Positions 15,123 to 23,025 of a stretch of DNA of 35,652 bases are shown in pieces. The notes under the pieces were generated by a model. That model was not told the DNA's origin, did no database searches, and was given only the letters and a program-made list of their open reading frames with translations. How positions within the stretch are numbered: the stretch's first letter is position 1; every line of letters begins with the position of its first letter. Where the stretch lies: assembly GCA_029983675.1 (NCBI GenBank), contig JASBYY010000033.1, positions 1-35,652 on the forward strand, read 5' to 3'. This DNA is from Bacteroidales bacterium (GTDB lineage: Bacteria > Bacteroidota > Bacteroidia > Bacteroidales > F082). A program made the translations under genes and the position numbers.

Positions 15123-16205
15123 ATGGCAAATTTCAATATTGGCGACAAGGTGAACTTTTTGAGCAGCGTTGGCGGCGGAGTCATCACGAAGATAATAGAT
15201 TCGAGAATGGTAATGGTGGAAATAGAGGATGGCTTTGAAATCCCCTGTCTGATATCCGATTTGGTACTTGACTATCGTTCGCAACCATCGCGGCAGCAAC
15301 AGATTGTGGAATCGGTTAGCAAGGAGTTGCAGGACAAGCAGGTGGTAGAGGCCGAGCAGCGCGAAGCGGCTCGTAAAAGCGAGTTGCGTCGGTTTGCTAA
15401 AGGAGCCGAAAAGGAAGGCGTTTACCTGGCTTTTGTGCCGCATGAGCAACAGTGGCTGCTTACGGGACCGCTCGATGTGCTGTTGGTAAACAACACGGCG
15501 TATGAGATGCTTTACACCTTTACCATCAAGGAGGCGGAGCGTTTTGTCAATGTGGACTATGGGCAAATCGATCCGCATGGGAAAATTGTGGTGGAGACCA
15601 TCTCGCGTGACGATTTGGAGTACTGGACCAATGGTATTGTTCAGGCAGTTTTCACCAAGGAAACCTCCGATAGGGTATTGCTTCCGTTGAATGCGCCATT
15701 TTCGCTTCATGCCAACCGTTTCTTCAAGGAGGGCAGCTATCAGATGTCGGGTGTGTTGGGGGAGAAAGCCCTGATGGTGAGCCTTTCCGATCTCATCGCG
15801 CTGCAAAGCGGCGATGGCGATTTTACCCAGCTTCTCAAAGGGGGCGTGGGTTCGGTGGCCTCGAAAAAAGACCTCGTCAAGCCCGAAGCACCGATTGACA
15901 AGCACCGCACTGCACCGGGCGAAGCCGTTGTTGATTTGCATATCGGCGAACTGGTGGACAACATCCTTGGCATGTCAAGTCACGATATGTTTGCCCTGCA
16001 AATGGACTGTTTCAAGAAGATGCTTGACAGTGCCATTGCAGCCGACTATTCCAAGGTTACTTTTATTCATGGTGTTGGCAATGGCGTGTTGAAGAATGCC
16101 ATCGTAGCAGAACTGAAAAACTATCAGAACACCCAAAACCGCATGGCTTCGATAGCCAAGTTCGGTGTCGGTGCCATCGATGTGCTCATTACCGAAAAAA
16201 AGTAG
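15123..16205 (+). CDS. DUF2027 domain protein with C-terminal Smr domain
   Basis: A 360-residue Bacteroidetes protein. Residues 1-230 match the DUF2027 type, beginning ANFNIGDKVNFLSSVGGGVITKI, a small KOW-like barrel, followed by a basic, probably helical linker (residues about 60-100). Residues about 268-360 form an Smr domain: VVDLHIGEL (D271-L-H273) and VTFIHGVGNGVLK (HGVGNG 316-321). Smr domains of MutS2 and related proteins are nucleases acting on branched DNA or on mRNA in stalled ribosomes. There is no MutS ATPase here. The start at 15123 follows the -7 box; the frame is open upstream to 15096. Single gene, with no hairpin directly after it. Confidence 0.9.
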   Translation: MANFNIGDKVNFLSSVGGGVITKIIDSRMVMVEIEDGFEIPCLISDLVLDYRSQPSRQQQIVESVSKELQDKQVVEAEQREAARKSELRRFAKGAEKEGVYLAFVPHEQQWLLTGPLDVLLVNNTAYEMLYTFTIKEAERFVNVDYGQIDPHGKIVVETISRDDLEYWTNGIVQAVFTKETSDRVLLPLNAPFSLHANRFFKEGSYQMSGVLGEKALMVSLSDLIALQSGDGDFTQLLKGGVGSVASKKDLVKPEAPIDKHRTAPGEAVVDLHIGELVDNILGMSSHDMFALQMDCFKKMLDSAIAADYSKVTFIHGVGNGVLKNAIVAELKNYQNTQNRMASIAKFGVGAIDVLITEKK

Positions 16206-16370
16206 GACAATACGAGAATAGATTGATTTGACGAAACGAATAGGGCAAATACATCAGGAAAACAGAAGGTGTGCAAATCGCATGAACCGCAATGCCGAAA
16301 ACATCATGAGGAATGTGCACTATGTCACACTTTTATTTCTCAAAAGAGGAGGGGTAGATTGAATAATAAA

Positions 16371-16400
16371 TAAAAGCCAATGTTTTCGCATTGGCTTTTA
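16371..16400 (-). terminator. Terminator of the tmRNA-tRNA transcript
   Basis: Perfect 12-bp inverted repeat TAAAAGCCAATG (16371-16382) and CATTGGCTTTTA (16389-16400) with loop TTTTCG. On the minus strand it is followed by a T-rich tract (TTTATTATTC). Because A and T runs flank both sides, it could also end transcription from the Smr gene. Confidence 0.85.
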
Positions 16401-16423
16401 TTAGATTGAAGAAAACAATCCTG

Positions 16424-16495
16424 TGAACCCGCAGGGAATCGAACCCTGAGCTAAGGAACCGGAATCCTTTATTTTATCCATTAAACTACGGGTCC
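16424..16495 (-). tRNA. tRNA-Arg (anticodon CCG)
   Basis: 72-nt cloverleaf on the minus strand. Acceptor GGACCCG pairs with CGGGTTC (one G-U), discriminator A at 16424, D-stem GTTT/AAAT, anticodon stem AAGGA/TCCTT with loop TTCCGGT giving anticodon CCG (reads CGG), 4-nt variable loop, and T-arm CAGGG-TTCGATT-CCCTG. The 3' CCA is not encoded. It lies 30 bp downstream of the tmRNA and shares its terminator. Confidence 0.95.
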
Positions 16496-16525
16496 AAAAT
16501 ATCAGCACGAAACGTGTGCCGAAAG

Positions 16526-16922
16526 TGGAGATGGAGGGAGTCGAACCCTCGTCCAAACAAGGAATCCCCATGGTTTCTACATGTTTATTCCGCCGTTGGT
16601 TTTCGTGTCGAGCAAGGGGACGGACACCCTAAACACGACCTTATCTTCTAAATTTCACCCGACCGCCGAAGTGTCGGTCAGGCTATCCCGAAATTGCTTA
16701 GCACCTCGGACTCAGACCGGAATCAGGAAAGTCCATCTGCGAGATGTTTCGTCCACTCACCTTGTGAGCGGATTAAGCCTCAACTTACTGTGCTTCGGTT
16801 AGGCAGCGAAAGCGTAATTTGATTCGCCAATTAGTTGTTTGCAGCTAAGATTCACGAGCGTCACTGCGTGGCTCGACATGCTTACATGACTATTCATCTT
16901 GCTGTCAAAACCGGTCACCCCC
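16526..16922 (-). ncRNA. ssrA: tmRNA (transfer-messenger RNA)
   Basis: Ribosome-rescue RNA of about 397 nt. The 5' end GGGGGUG (16916-16922) pairs with 3' CAUCUCC (16527-16533), discriminator A at 16526, CCA not encoded. The T-arm reads GAGGGTTCGACTCCCTC. The tag reading frame (16799-16828, minus) is GGC GAA TCA AAT TAC GCT TTC GCT GCC TAA, encoding GESNYAFAA-stop. This is close to the GENNYALAA tag of Bacteroides and ends in the AA degron recognised by ClpXP. Downstream pseudoknot-forming repeats are visible (for example GACCGACACTTCGGCGGTC). Transcribed just ahead of tRNA-Arg. Confidence 0.96.
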
Positions 16923-16966
16923 AAGGTGCCGTCGCATCAAGACGCGAGTCTTCAAAGAACGGACTG

Positions 16967-16974
16967 CAAAAATA
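16967..16974 (-). promoter_or_regulatory. -7 box for tmRNA
   Basis: Minus-strand TATTTTTG, about 45 bp before the mature tmRNA 5' end. This implies a precursor leader of about 38 nt to be removed by RNase P. No -33 match at standard spacing. Confidence 0.5.
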
Positions 16975-17095
16975 CGCATTTTTTCTTTTGCTAATCAGCC
17001 CAAAACAATATGTTGCTCCGATTTTTGGAAATAAATAAAATCCAAGCCATCCTCTTCGCTGAAAAAAGGCGAAAATCCACATGGTCGCGTTAGGC

Positions 17096-18259
17096 TTATT
17101 GGTTGAGTGGATGTGCGTATTTCCCGATATCGTCTTTTGTGATGTAAGTGTCGCCAAGGATGACCAAGCGTTCCACAATATTGTGCAGTTCGCGGATGTT
17201 TCCTGTCCATTTATACTGCTTTAAGGCTTCCATGGCTTCATCAGAGAAAGTAGGAATGGGTTTGCCCATGTTTTGTGCAATCATTTCCACAAAATGATTC
17301 ACCAACAGAGGGATGTCGTCTTTTCGCTCACGTAGCGGTGGCACGTTGATGACAATGACACTGAGGCGGTGATACAGGTCTTCACGGAAATTGCCTTTTT
17401 CAATCTCCTCTTTCAAATTCTTGTTTGTGGCGGCAAGGATGCGCACATTGACGGTGATTTCTTTTTCTCCGCCGACACGAACGATGCGATTTTCTTGCAG
17501 GGCACGCAGCACCTTGGCTTGGGCAGCCAGACTCATGTCGCCAATCTCGTCGAGGAACAGTGTGCCGCCGTCGGCCAGTTCAAAATCGCCTTTGCGTTGT
17601 TTGATGGCAGAGGTAAAAGCTCCTTTTTCGTGACCAAATAATTGGCTTTCAATAAGTTCTGATGGAATGGCGGCACAATTCACCTCGATGAAAGGACAGT
17701 GACCGCGTTGGCTCAGCTCGTGCAGTTGTCGCGCAACGAGTTCTTTTCCTGTTCCGTTTTCGCCGGTAATCAGCACGCGGGCGTTGGTCGGCGCCACTTT
17801 TTCAATCATGCTTTTCACCTCTATCATAGGGGCGGATTCACCGATCATCTCGTATTGCCGTTTCACCACTTTTTTCAAGGCCTTGTTTTCCGTGCTGAGG
17901 TTGCGGCGTTCAAGCGCATTGCGCAAGGTGATGAGCATGCGGTTCAAATCGGGCGGTTTCTGGATGAAGTCGAAAGCGCCTTTTTTGATGGCTTCCACGG
18001 CCGTGTCGATGGTGCCGTGTCCCGAAATCATGATGACAGGCACGTCGCTGGTCTGCTTGATGGCCTCCAACACTTCGATACCGTCCATTTCGGGCATCTT
18101 GATGTCGCAAAACACAGCATCGAAATCCTGTTCTTTCACAAGACACAAGGCTTCGGCACCTGTGGCCACGTCATCCACCTGATAGCTTTCGTTTTCAAGG
18201 ATGTCGCGCAACACCCGCCGTATCGGATCCTGATCGTCGATGATGAGTATTCGTGTCAT
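17096..18259 (-). CDS. Sigma-54-type response regulator (NtrC family) without DNA-binding domain
   Basis: A 387-residue protein. Receiver domain 1-120 has the acidic pair D8-D9, phospho-acceptor D52 (FCDIKMPEMDG) and K101. The AAA+ domain (about 140-380) has Walker A GENGTGKE (166-173), the sigma-54 contact loop as GAFTSA (213-218) instead of GAFTGA, Walker B GGTLFLDE (231-238), arginine-finger region FREDLYHRL (291-299) and sensor II WTGNIREL (351-358). The protein stops at HPLNQ soon after, so the C-terminal Fis-type helix-turn-helix of NtrC is absent. No histidine kinase is adjacent. It would activate RNA polymerase-sigma-54 from solution or through a partner. The ATG lies 17 bp after a TATCTTTG box. 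Confidence 0.9.
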   Translation of the reverse strand: MTRILIIDDQDPIRRVLRDILENESYQVDDVATGAEALCLVKEQDFDAVFCDIKMPEMDGIEVLEAIKQTSDVPVIMISGHGTIDTAVEAIKKGAFDFIQKPPDLNRMLITLRNALERRNLSTENKALKKVVKRQYEMIGESAPMIEVKSMIEKVAPTNARVLITGENGTGKELVARQLHELSQRGHCPFIEVNCAAIPSELIESQLFGHEKGAFTSAIKQRKGDFELADGGTLFLDEIGDMSLAAQAKVLRALQENRIVRVGGEKEITVNVRILAATNKNLKEEIEKGNFREDLYHRLSVIVINVPPLRERKDDIPLLVNHFVEMIAQNMGKPIPTFSDEAMEALKQYKWTGNIRELHNIVERLVILGDTYITKDDIGKYAHPLNQ

Positions 18260-18276
18260 TACCGGTGAATTTTTTG

Positions 18277-18284
18277 CAAAGATA
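18277..18284 (-). promoter_or_regulatory. -7 box for the sigma-54 response regulator
   Basis: Minus-strand TATCTTTG, exact consensus, 17 bp before the ATG. Divergent to the box at 18323-18330, with 38 bp between them. Confidence 0.6.
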
Positions 18285-18322
18285 CGATTTTTCCTTACCG
18301 GAGTTGAATTGAGAGAAAAACC

Positions 18323-18330
18323 TAACTTTG
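18323..18330 (+). promoter_or_regulatory. -7 box for the FGE-fold/VCBS gene pair
   Basis: TAACTTTG matches TAnnTTTG, 21 bp before the ATG at 18352. A TTG at 18304-18306 with a 16-bp spacer could be a short-spaced -33. It rules out a start upstream of 18337. Confidence 0.55.
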
Positions 18331-18351
18331 CATCCTGATACAGTCATTGAG

Positions 18352-19191
18352 ATGAAACATTACGGATGGATTTTCCTTGTTCAACTTTTGGTGCAGACGG
18401 CTTTGCCCGCCCAAGACAACAATATGTCGGCATCCACTGTGCGTTCATTTGAGGTGAATGGCGTGGAGTTTCGGATGGTATTGGTGGAAAAAGACGTTTT
18501 TGCGATGGGCGCACAGGACGGTGATTCTACGGCTCCGAACCTCGATCGCTATGCCCGGCCCAACGAGTATCCCGTGCATTATGTGAGTATCGGTAGCGAC
18601 TTTTTTATCGGAGAGACGGAAGTGACCCAGCAGCTTTGGATGGCTGTGATGCGGGACAATCCGAGCCGAAGGCATTGCAAGAAGCGTCCTGTCGATAATG
18701 TTACTTGGAACGATGTTCAGGCCTTTATCGAAACAGTGAACCGACTGACGGGGCTGCGGTTTCGTCTTCCTACTGAAGAGGAGTGGGAATTTGCGGCACG
18801 TGGCGGCAATCAAAGTCGCAGTCATGTTTTCAGCGGCTGCGACCATTATAAGAAAGCCTTTTGGTGCAGCGAGAACAGCCGCCATGCACGAAGGGCGGGC
18901 AAGAGCGTGCCCAACGAGTTTGGCATCTACGATATGTCCGGCAACGTGTGGGAATGGTGTCAGACATGTTATGCATATTATGATAACGAAAGGTGTGAAC
19001 CGGTAAAAGGTAACGAACCGCTCTATGTCATACGCGGCGGATGCTGGTATTTTCCGGCACATTCCTGTCGCATTACTTGGCGTGGCAAACGTTTTGCCAA
19101 TTCGAAGACACATTTCGGTGGGTTTCGGCTCTGCATGGATGCATCTGCCGTGTCAGCCGCTTCAGAATCAACACGATCGGTAGATGAATAG
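18352..19191 (+). CDS. FGE-sulfatase-fold (SUMF1) secreted protein, probably not a true FGE
   Basis: A 279-residue protein with a signal peptide (about 1-20, MKHYGWIFLVQLLVQTALPA). The formylglycine-generating-enzyme fold (PF03781) follows: VNGVEFRMVLVEKDVFAMGA, FFIGETEVTQQLWMAVM, PVDNVTWNDVQAF, LRFRLPTEEEWEFAARGG, NEFGIYDMSGNVWEWC, then YVIRGGCWYF and HFGGFRLCMD. In true FGE two cysteines lie after the RGGS motif. By eye the first aligns to a non-cysteine here (RGGCWYFPAHSC), so copper-dependent FGE activity is doubtful. The fold is also used by structural proteins such as GldJ/GldK. The TTG 8 codons upstream overlaps the -7 box, so 18352 is the start. The stop overlaps the next gene. Confidence 0.87.
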   Translation: MKHYGWIFLVQLLVQTALPAQDNNMSASTVRSFEVNGVEFRMVLVEKDVFAMGAQDGDSTAPNLDRYARPNEYPVHYVSIGSDFFIGETEVTQQLWMAVMRDNPSRRHCKKRPVDNVTWNDVQAFIETVNRLTGLRFRLPTEEEWEFAARGGNQSRSHVFSGCDHYKKAFWCSENSRHARRAGKSVPNEFGIYDMSGNVWEWCQTCYAYYDNERCEPVKGNEPLYVIRGGCWYFPAHSCRITWRGKRFANSKTHFGGFRLCMDASAVSAASESTRSVDE

Positions 19192-21373
19192 TATGTTCCG
19201 AATAATCGTTACGGCCTTGCTGACCGTTTTTGTATCGCTATTGCAGGCACAGCCGACCATTGTCAAAGATGATAAAGCGTTAGCCATGCCTTGGTGCGGT
19301 GGTTTGAATGCCTGCCAGTTTGGTAGCATGGATTTGGATTTCGATGGGAAAAAGGACATTGTTGCTTTTGATCGTCATGGCAACCGGCTGCTGTGTTTCT
19401 TGAACTGTGGAGAGGCGGGAGAGATCAGGTATGAATGGAGCGAGAGCCATGCGCGTTGTTTTCCGAAAATCAATGATTGGTGCATCTTTGCCGATTATGA
19501 CGGTGACGGCAGGGAAGATATTTTTACCTATTCCAAGGGCTGGGCGGGCATCAAGGTCTATCGCAACACCAGTACCGACACTTTGGCGTTTCAATTGGTG
19601 AAATCGCCCTACTTGACTTCATTTCAGGGTGGAGGAGAGGTGAATCTGCTTGCTACCGATGCCGATTATCCGGCTATTGTGGACCTCGATGGTGATGGCG
19701 ACCTCGACATCTTGTCGTTCTGGGCGTTGGGGACTTTTATCGAAAAGCATGTCAATATGAGTGTTGAAAGGTTTGGCACCCGCGATTCGCTTGTGTTTGT
19801 CCGCACGGATCAGTGCTGGGGAAGGGTGGCTGAAAACGAAGAGAATAATCTGATGTATCTTGATACTTGTTTGTTTGGCAAAGGCTTGACTATCAATAGG
19901 GACGACTTACGGCATAGCGGTGCTACTTTTGCAGTGCGCGACCTGACGGGTGATGGATTGGTTGACCTTTTGCTGGCCGATGTCGATTATCCCATGCTTA
20001 CTTTTCTGAAAAATGGCGGTGATGCGACCCATGCCGTTATGACGAGCCAGACTTTCGATTTTCCGGTTTCATATCCTATTAATCTGTTTTCCATGCCAGT
20101 GCCTTTTTTTACCGATATTGACAACGATGGCGTTGACGACTTGATCGTCTCGCCTTTTGACCCCAACCCCATGGCTTCGGAAGGCATTCGTTCGGTATGG
20201 CTGTATTTGAACCGAGGAACAAATCAACAACCTGAATTTCATCTATTTACAAAGTCGTTTTTGCAAGAAGAGATGATAGATGTCGGGACCGGAGCCTTTC
20301 CGGCGTTTGCCGATGCGGATCGTGACGGTTTGACGGATTTGATCATCGGCAATATTGGTGATGTGGATTCTGTTTCCTACCATTACGGCAGCTTGCAGAC
20401 ACACCGATCTTCGGGATTGCAGTTTTATAAAAATATTGGAACGAGCGATAAACCGGTCTTTCAGATTGCCGACAATGACTTTGGGCACTTGCAGAGCATG
20501 GGACTTATGGGCTTGATGCCGGCTTTTGGCGATTTGAATTTTGATGGCGTTGATGAAATGATAGTAGGAACGGCAACAGGCGGTCTATATTATCTTGATT
20601 CCGATTTTAATATATTGAATGGTAATTATTTAGCTTACAATATACCTTGGTCGGCACCTTGTCTTTTTGATATTGATGGCGATGGTGTCACCGATTTGGT
20701 GGTGGGTAATCAAACGGGGCGTTTGAGCTATTACCACGGTGTTGTGGAAGACGGTCATATCGCCTTTGAGAAAGTGAACGATTTTTGGGGTGAGGTCGAT
20801 GTGCGCGACTACGATGTTTCGTATTATGGCTATAGTGTGCCGTTTTTGTTTCGATCCAATAACGAAGTATTGCTATTGGTTGGATCCGAACAAGGCAAGG
20901 TGTTTCTATTTGATAGCATCAGTAATAATCTGAATGGAGTTTTTCGGGATAATACAGAGCGTTTGGGTGAGTTTGTCGAGGGTTTTCCAAAGACTTTCGG
21001 GTTGCGCTCGGCACCGGCAATGGCCGATTTGAATGCCGATGGACGATGGGATTTTGTGGTGGGGAATTTTTGCGGCGGTTTACAGTTGTTTAATGCAAAT
21101 ATTGTTGTAAATCAGTCTGTTGCTGATAGGAAAATCAAGGATGTTTCTATTTGTCCCAATCCTGTTTCGCAAACACTGTCTGTACATAGCGAAGGGGAAT
21201 CCTTGTTAGAGATATGTTTGTTCGATTTGATGGGCAACCTGCTATCGTGCCATGCTGTTTGTTCTACGGAATGTTGTTTTGATGTCAATGGAATAATGGA
21301 CGGTGTGTATGTTTTAATGGTACGCACTGCCGATGGAAGGACACTTTTCAGGCGTGTTGTTGTCTGTCATTAG
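19184..21373 (+). CDS. T9SS-secreted VCBS/FG-GAP repeat protein
   Basis: A 729-residue protein. Signal peptide about 1-22 (MNSMFRIIVTALLTVFVSLLQA). It then carries at least nine calcium-binding-type repeats with DxDxDG cores, for example DLDFDGKKDIV, DYDGDGREDIF, DLDGDGDLDIL, DIDNDGVDDLIV, DADRDGLTDLII, DIDGDGVTDLVV and DLNADGRWDFVV. This is the FG-GAP/VCBS beta-propeller typical of surface adhesins and lectin-like proteins. The C-terminal sorting domain begins at CPNP (657-660). The first ATG (19184) overlaps the previous stop by 8 nt; an ATG at 19193 is equally plausible. Cotranscribed with the FGE-fold protein, so the two may form one surface module. Ligand unknown. Confidence 0.9.
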   Translation: MNSMFRIIVTALLTVFVSLLQAQPTIVKDDKALAMPWCGGLNACQFGSMDLDFDGKKDIVAFDRHGNRLLCFLNCGEAGEIRYEWSESHARCFPKINDWCIFADYDGDGREDIFTYSKGWAGIKVYRNTSTDTLAFQLVKSPYLTSFQGGGEVNLLATDADYPAIVDLDGDGDLDILSFWALGTFIEKHVNMSVERFGTRDSLVFVRTDQCWGRVAENEENNLMYLDTCLFGKGLTINRDDLRHSGATFAVRDLTGDGLVDLLLADVDYPMLTFLKNGGDATHAVMTSQTFDFPVSYPINLFSMPVPFFTDIDNDGVDDLIVSPFDPNPMASEGIRSVWLYLNRGTNQQPEFHLFTKSFLQEEMIDVGTGAFPAFADADRDGLTDLIIGNIGDVDSVSYHYGSLQTHRSSGLQFYKNIGTSDKPVFQIADNDFGHLQSMGLMGLMPAFGDLNFDGVDEMIVGTATGGLYYLDSDFNILNGNYLAYNIPWSAPCLFDIDGDGVTDLVVGNQTGRLSYYHGVVEDGHIAFEKVNDFWGEVDVRDYDVSYYGYSVPFLFRSNNEVLLLVGSEQGKVFLFDSISNNLNGVFRDNTERLGEFVEGFPKTFGLRSAPAMADLNADGRWDFVVGNFCGGLQLFNANIVVNQSVADRKIKDVSICPNPVSQTLSVHSEGESLLEICLFDLMGNLLSCHAVCSTECCFDVNGIMDGVYVLMVRTADGRTLFRRVVVCH

Positions 21374-21404
21374 AATCCAGTCGGTTGGAGTGATTCGGTC
21401 TTGC

Positions 21405-21428
21405 AAGGTGTAAGCAGGCACCTTTTTT
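21405..21428 (+). terminator. Terminator after the VCBS gene
   Basis: AAGGTG (21405-21410), 8-nt loop, CACCTT (21419-21424), followed by TTTT. Short stem, but U-tract and position fit, 32 bp after the stop. Confidence 0.7.
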
Positions 21429-21547
21429 ATGTTGTTTCATTTTTGAAAACGAAACCTCCATGCAAGAATAGTTATTTTGTGGGTTTTGTCCGGCTGATGA
21501 GGAAAAGCCACATTGAAAAGGGCAATTTTGTCGTTGCTATTCCAAAT

Positions 21548-22000
21548 TTATTTTTTGGGTTTCGATTTTCTTGGCGTGAAGCGGATTTTCCGCTGGCGGT
21601 AGTTGATCACCGCTTTGTAACGTACCAACAAATCACCGCCGATGATGCCGTGTATTTGGGGCAAGTGCAATTGTTCATATGAGTTGTGAATATTTACCAA
21701 ATCGAGTGCGACGGCTTCGTAGTGTTCAATCGACAAGGAGCCAAGTTCAATCCGTTCGATGTCGAAGGTGGCGCTTTCCATGTGGGAACTGCCCAATCCG
21801 GCTGTGGTGCCTTCTTTTTTCTGAAACTGCGGTGTGTCGATAAAGTCGGAAATGGTGTCCTTGTCGAACACGCTTCGTGAGGCACCGGTGTCAATAAGGA
21901 AGCGAGCTTCCTTGCCATTGATTTTTCCTGAAATCATGACATGGAAGCCGTCGCCCTCGATATCGAGTAACTGAAAATCCGTCTCGATGTATCTGCGCAT
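21548..22000 (-). CDS. Retropepsin-like aspartic protease
   Basis: A 150-residue single-domain clan AA protease. The active-site motif FLIDTGASRSVFD (D37-T38-G39) and the late hydrophobic-glycine motif HGIIGGDLLVRY (118-125 core) are the two hallmarks. One DTG per chain implies a homodimer, as in retroviral proteases. No signal peptide or membrane segment, so probably cytoplasmic. The C-terminus is strongly basic (RKSKPKK). It follows the LOG gene by 18 bp on the same strand and likely shares its transcript. Substrate unknown. Confidence 0.87.
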   Translation of the reverse strand: MRRYIETDFQLLDIEGDGFHVMISGKINGKEARFLIDTGASRSVFDKDTISDFIDTPQFQKKEGTTAGLGSSHMESATFDIERIELGSLSIEHYEAVALDLVNIHNSYEQLHLPQIHGIIGGDLLVRYKAVINYRQRKIRFTPRKSKPKK

Positions 22001-22018
22001 TACGATGGATTTGACTTC

Positions 22019-22732
22019 TTAGAAATTCGGTCGTGGTGCGTATTTGTTGTAAAACTCTTGGATGACATTAACAGCTTCCTCCTTGGTATCGACAACATGG
22101 AAGATGTCGAAATCCTCTTCCTTGATCATGTTTTCGGCCAACATGGTTTTCTTGAGCCATTCGATGAGGCCGCCCCAGTATTCCGATCCGACTAAGACGA
22201 CGGGGAAATCCACCATTTTGTTGGTCTGAATCAGCGTGATGGCTTCCGAAAGTTCGTCCAAGGTGCCGAAGCCGCCGGGCATGACGATATAACCCTGAGA
22301 ATAACGCATGAAGATGGTCTTGCGCACAAAGAAATAGTCGAAATTGATATTCTTGTCAGGGTCGATGTAAGAATTGAAATGCTGTTCGTGTGGCAGCACG
22401 ATGTTAAGCCCCACGCTTGTGCCGTCGCCTTGACGGGCACCTCTGTTGGCCGCTTCCATGATGCCGGGACCACCTCCGGTGATGATACCGAAGCCGATCT
22501 TTGTAAGTCCTTCGGCGATATCAACAGCCAATTTGTAGTATTTGTTTTCAGGTTGGGTGCGGGCAGAGCCGAAAATCGCCACGCAAGGACCGATTTGCGA
22601 CATCTTTTCCATGCCGTTCACAAATTCCGACATGATCTTGAAAACCGACCATGAGTCGCGTGTCTTGGTTTCGTTCCAAGTCTTTGCACAGAAACTTTTT
22701 CTGATGATTTGTTCTTCTTGTTCTGTAATCAT
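22019..22732 (-). CDS. LOG-family (TIGR00730) nucleotide phosphoribohydrolase
   Basis: A 237-residue Rossmann-fold protein of the LOG/lysine-decarboxylase-like family. Motifs: VAIFGSART (51-59), the GGGPGIMEAANRGA loop (86-99) and PGGFGTLDE (152-160). Members cleave cytokinin riboside monophosphates or other nucleoside monophosphates into base and ribose phosphate; they are not lysine decarboxylases. In gut bacteria the natural substrate is usually unknown. First gene of a two-gene unit with the aspartic protease; a TATGTTTG box lies 25 bp upstream of the ATG. Confidence 0.93.
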   Translation of the reverse strand: MITEQEEQIIRKSFCAKTWNETKTRDSWSVFKIMSEFVNGMEKMSQIGPCVAIFGSARTQPENKYYKLAVDIAEGLTKIGFGIITGGGPGIMEAANRGARQGDGTSVGLNIVLPHEQHFNSYIDPDKNINFDYFFVRKTIFMRYSQGYIVMPGGFGTLDELSEAITLIQTNKMVDFPVVLVGSEYWGGLIEWLKKTMLAENMIKEEDFDIFHVVDTKEEAVNVIQEFYNKYAPRPNF

Positions 22733-22757
22733 TGTTGATTTTTTGAAATTGAAAGCG

Positions 22758-22765
22758 CAAACATA
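22758..22765 (-). promoter_or_regulatory. -7 box for the LOG gene
   Basis: Minus-strand TATGTTTG, TAnnTTTG consensus, 25 bp before the start codon. No -33 at standard spacing. Confidence 0.45.
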
Positions 22766-22932
22766 AGGAATTTTTTTTGCACGTCTGTATTTTCCAAGTC
22801 GCGTTCCCCTTTCCCTTATGTTGTAAAATCAAAGGCTTTTTTGTTTTTGTAGTCGTCATGAGGCTATAGGACATGCAGGAATCATCCCGCATTTCTGAAA
22901 AGGTATTCACGGTGTCTTTGAAAATTATGTTG

Positions 22933-22940
22933 TATTTTTG
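22933..22940 (+). promoter_or_regulatory. -7 box for sbcD-sbcC
   Basis: TATTTTTG, about 85 bp upstream of the chosen sbcD start. It lies downstream of an alternative in-frame start at 22873, which argues against that start. Confidence 0.45.
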
Positions 22941-23025
22941 CACAAGGATCTATGGAATGCGGCATCGTGTTACTTCTTGTTTTGTTTTTTGTAGTCCTAA
23001 GGATCCGAAAACTAAAATGTGCAAT

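Noticed and set aside
15027..15941. 304-codon minus-strand frame opposite the Smr gene
   Set aside because: The plus-strand protein has clear DUF2027 and Smr motifs and a promoter box; the antisense frame is a shadow.
22873..23025. 51-codon N-terminal extension of sbcD
   Set aside because: It contains the -7 box and has no nuclease similarity; family members begin at MKILHTSDWHLGH.
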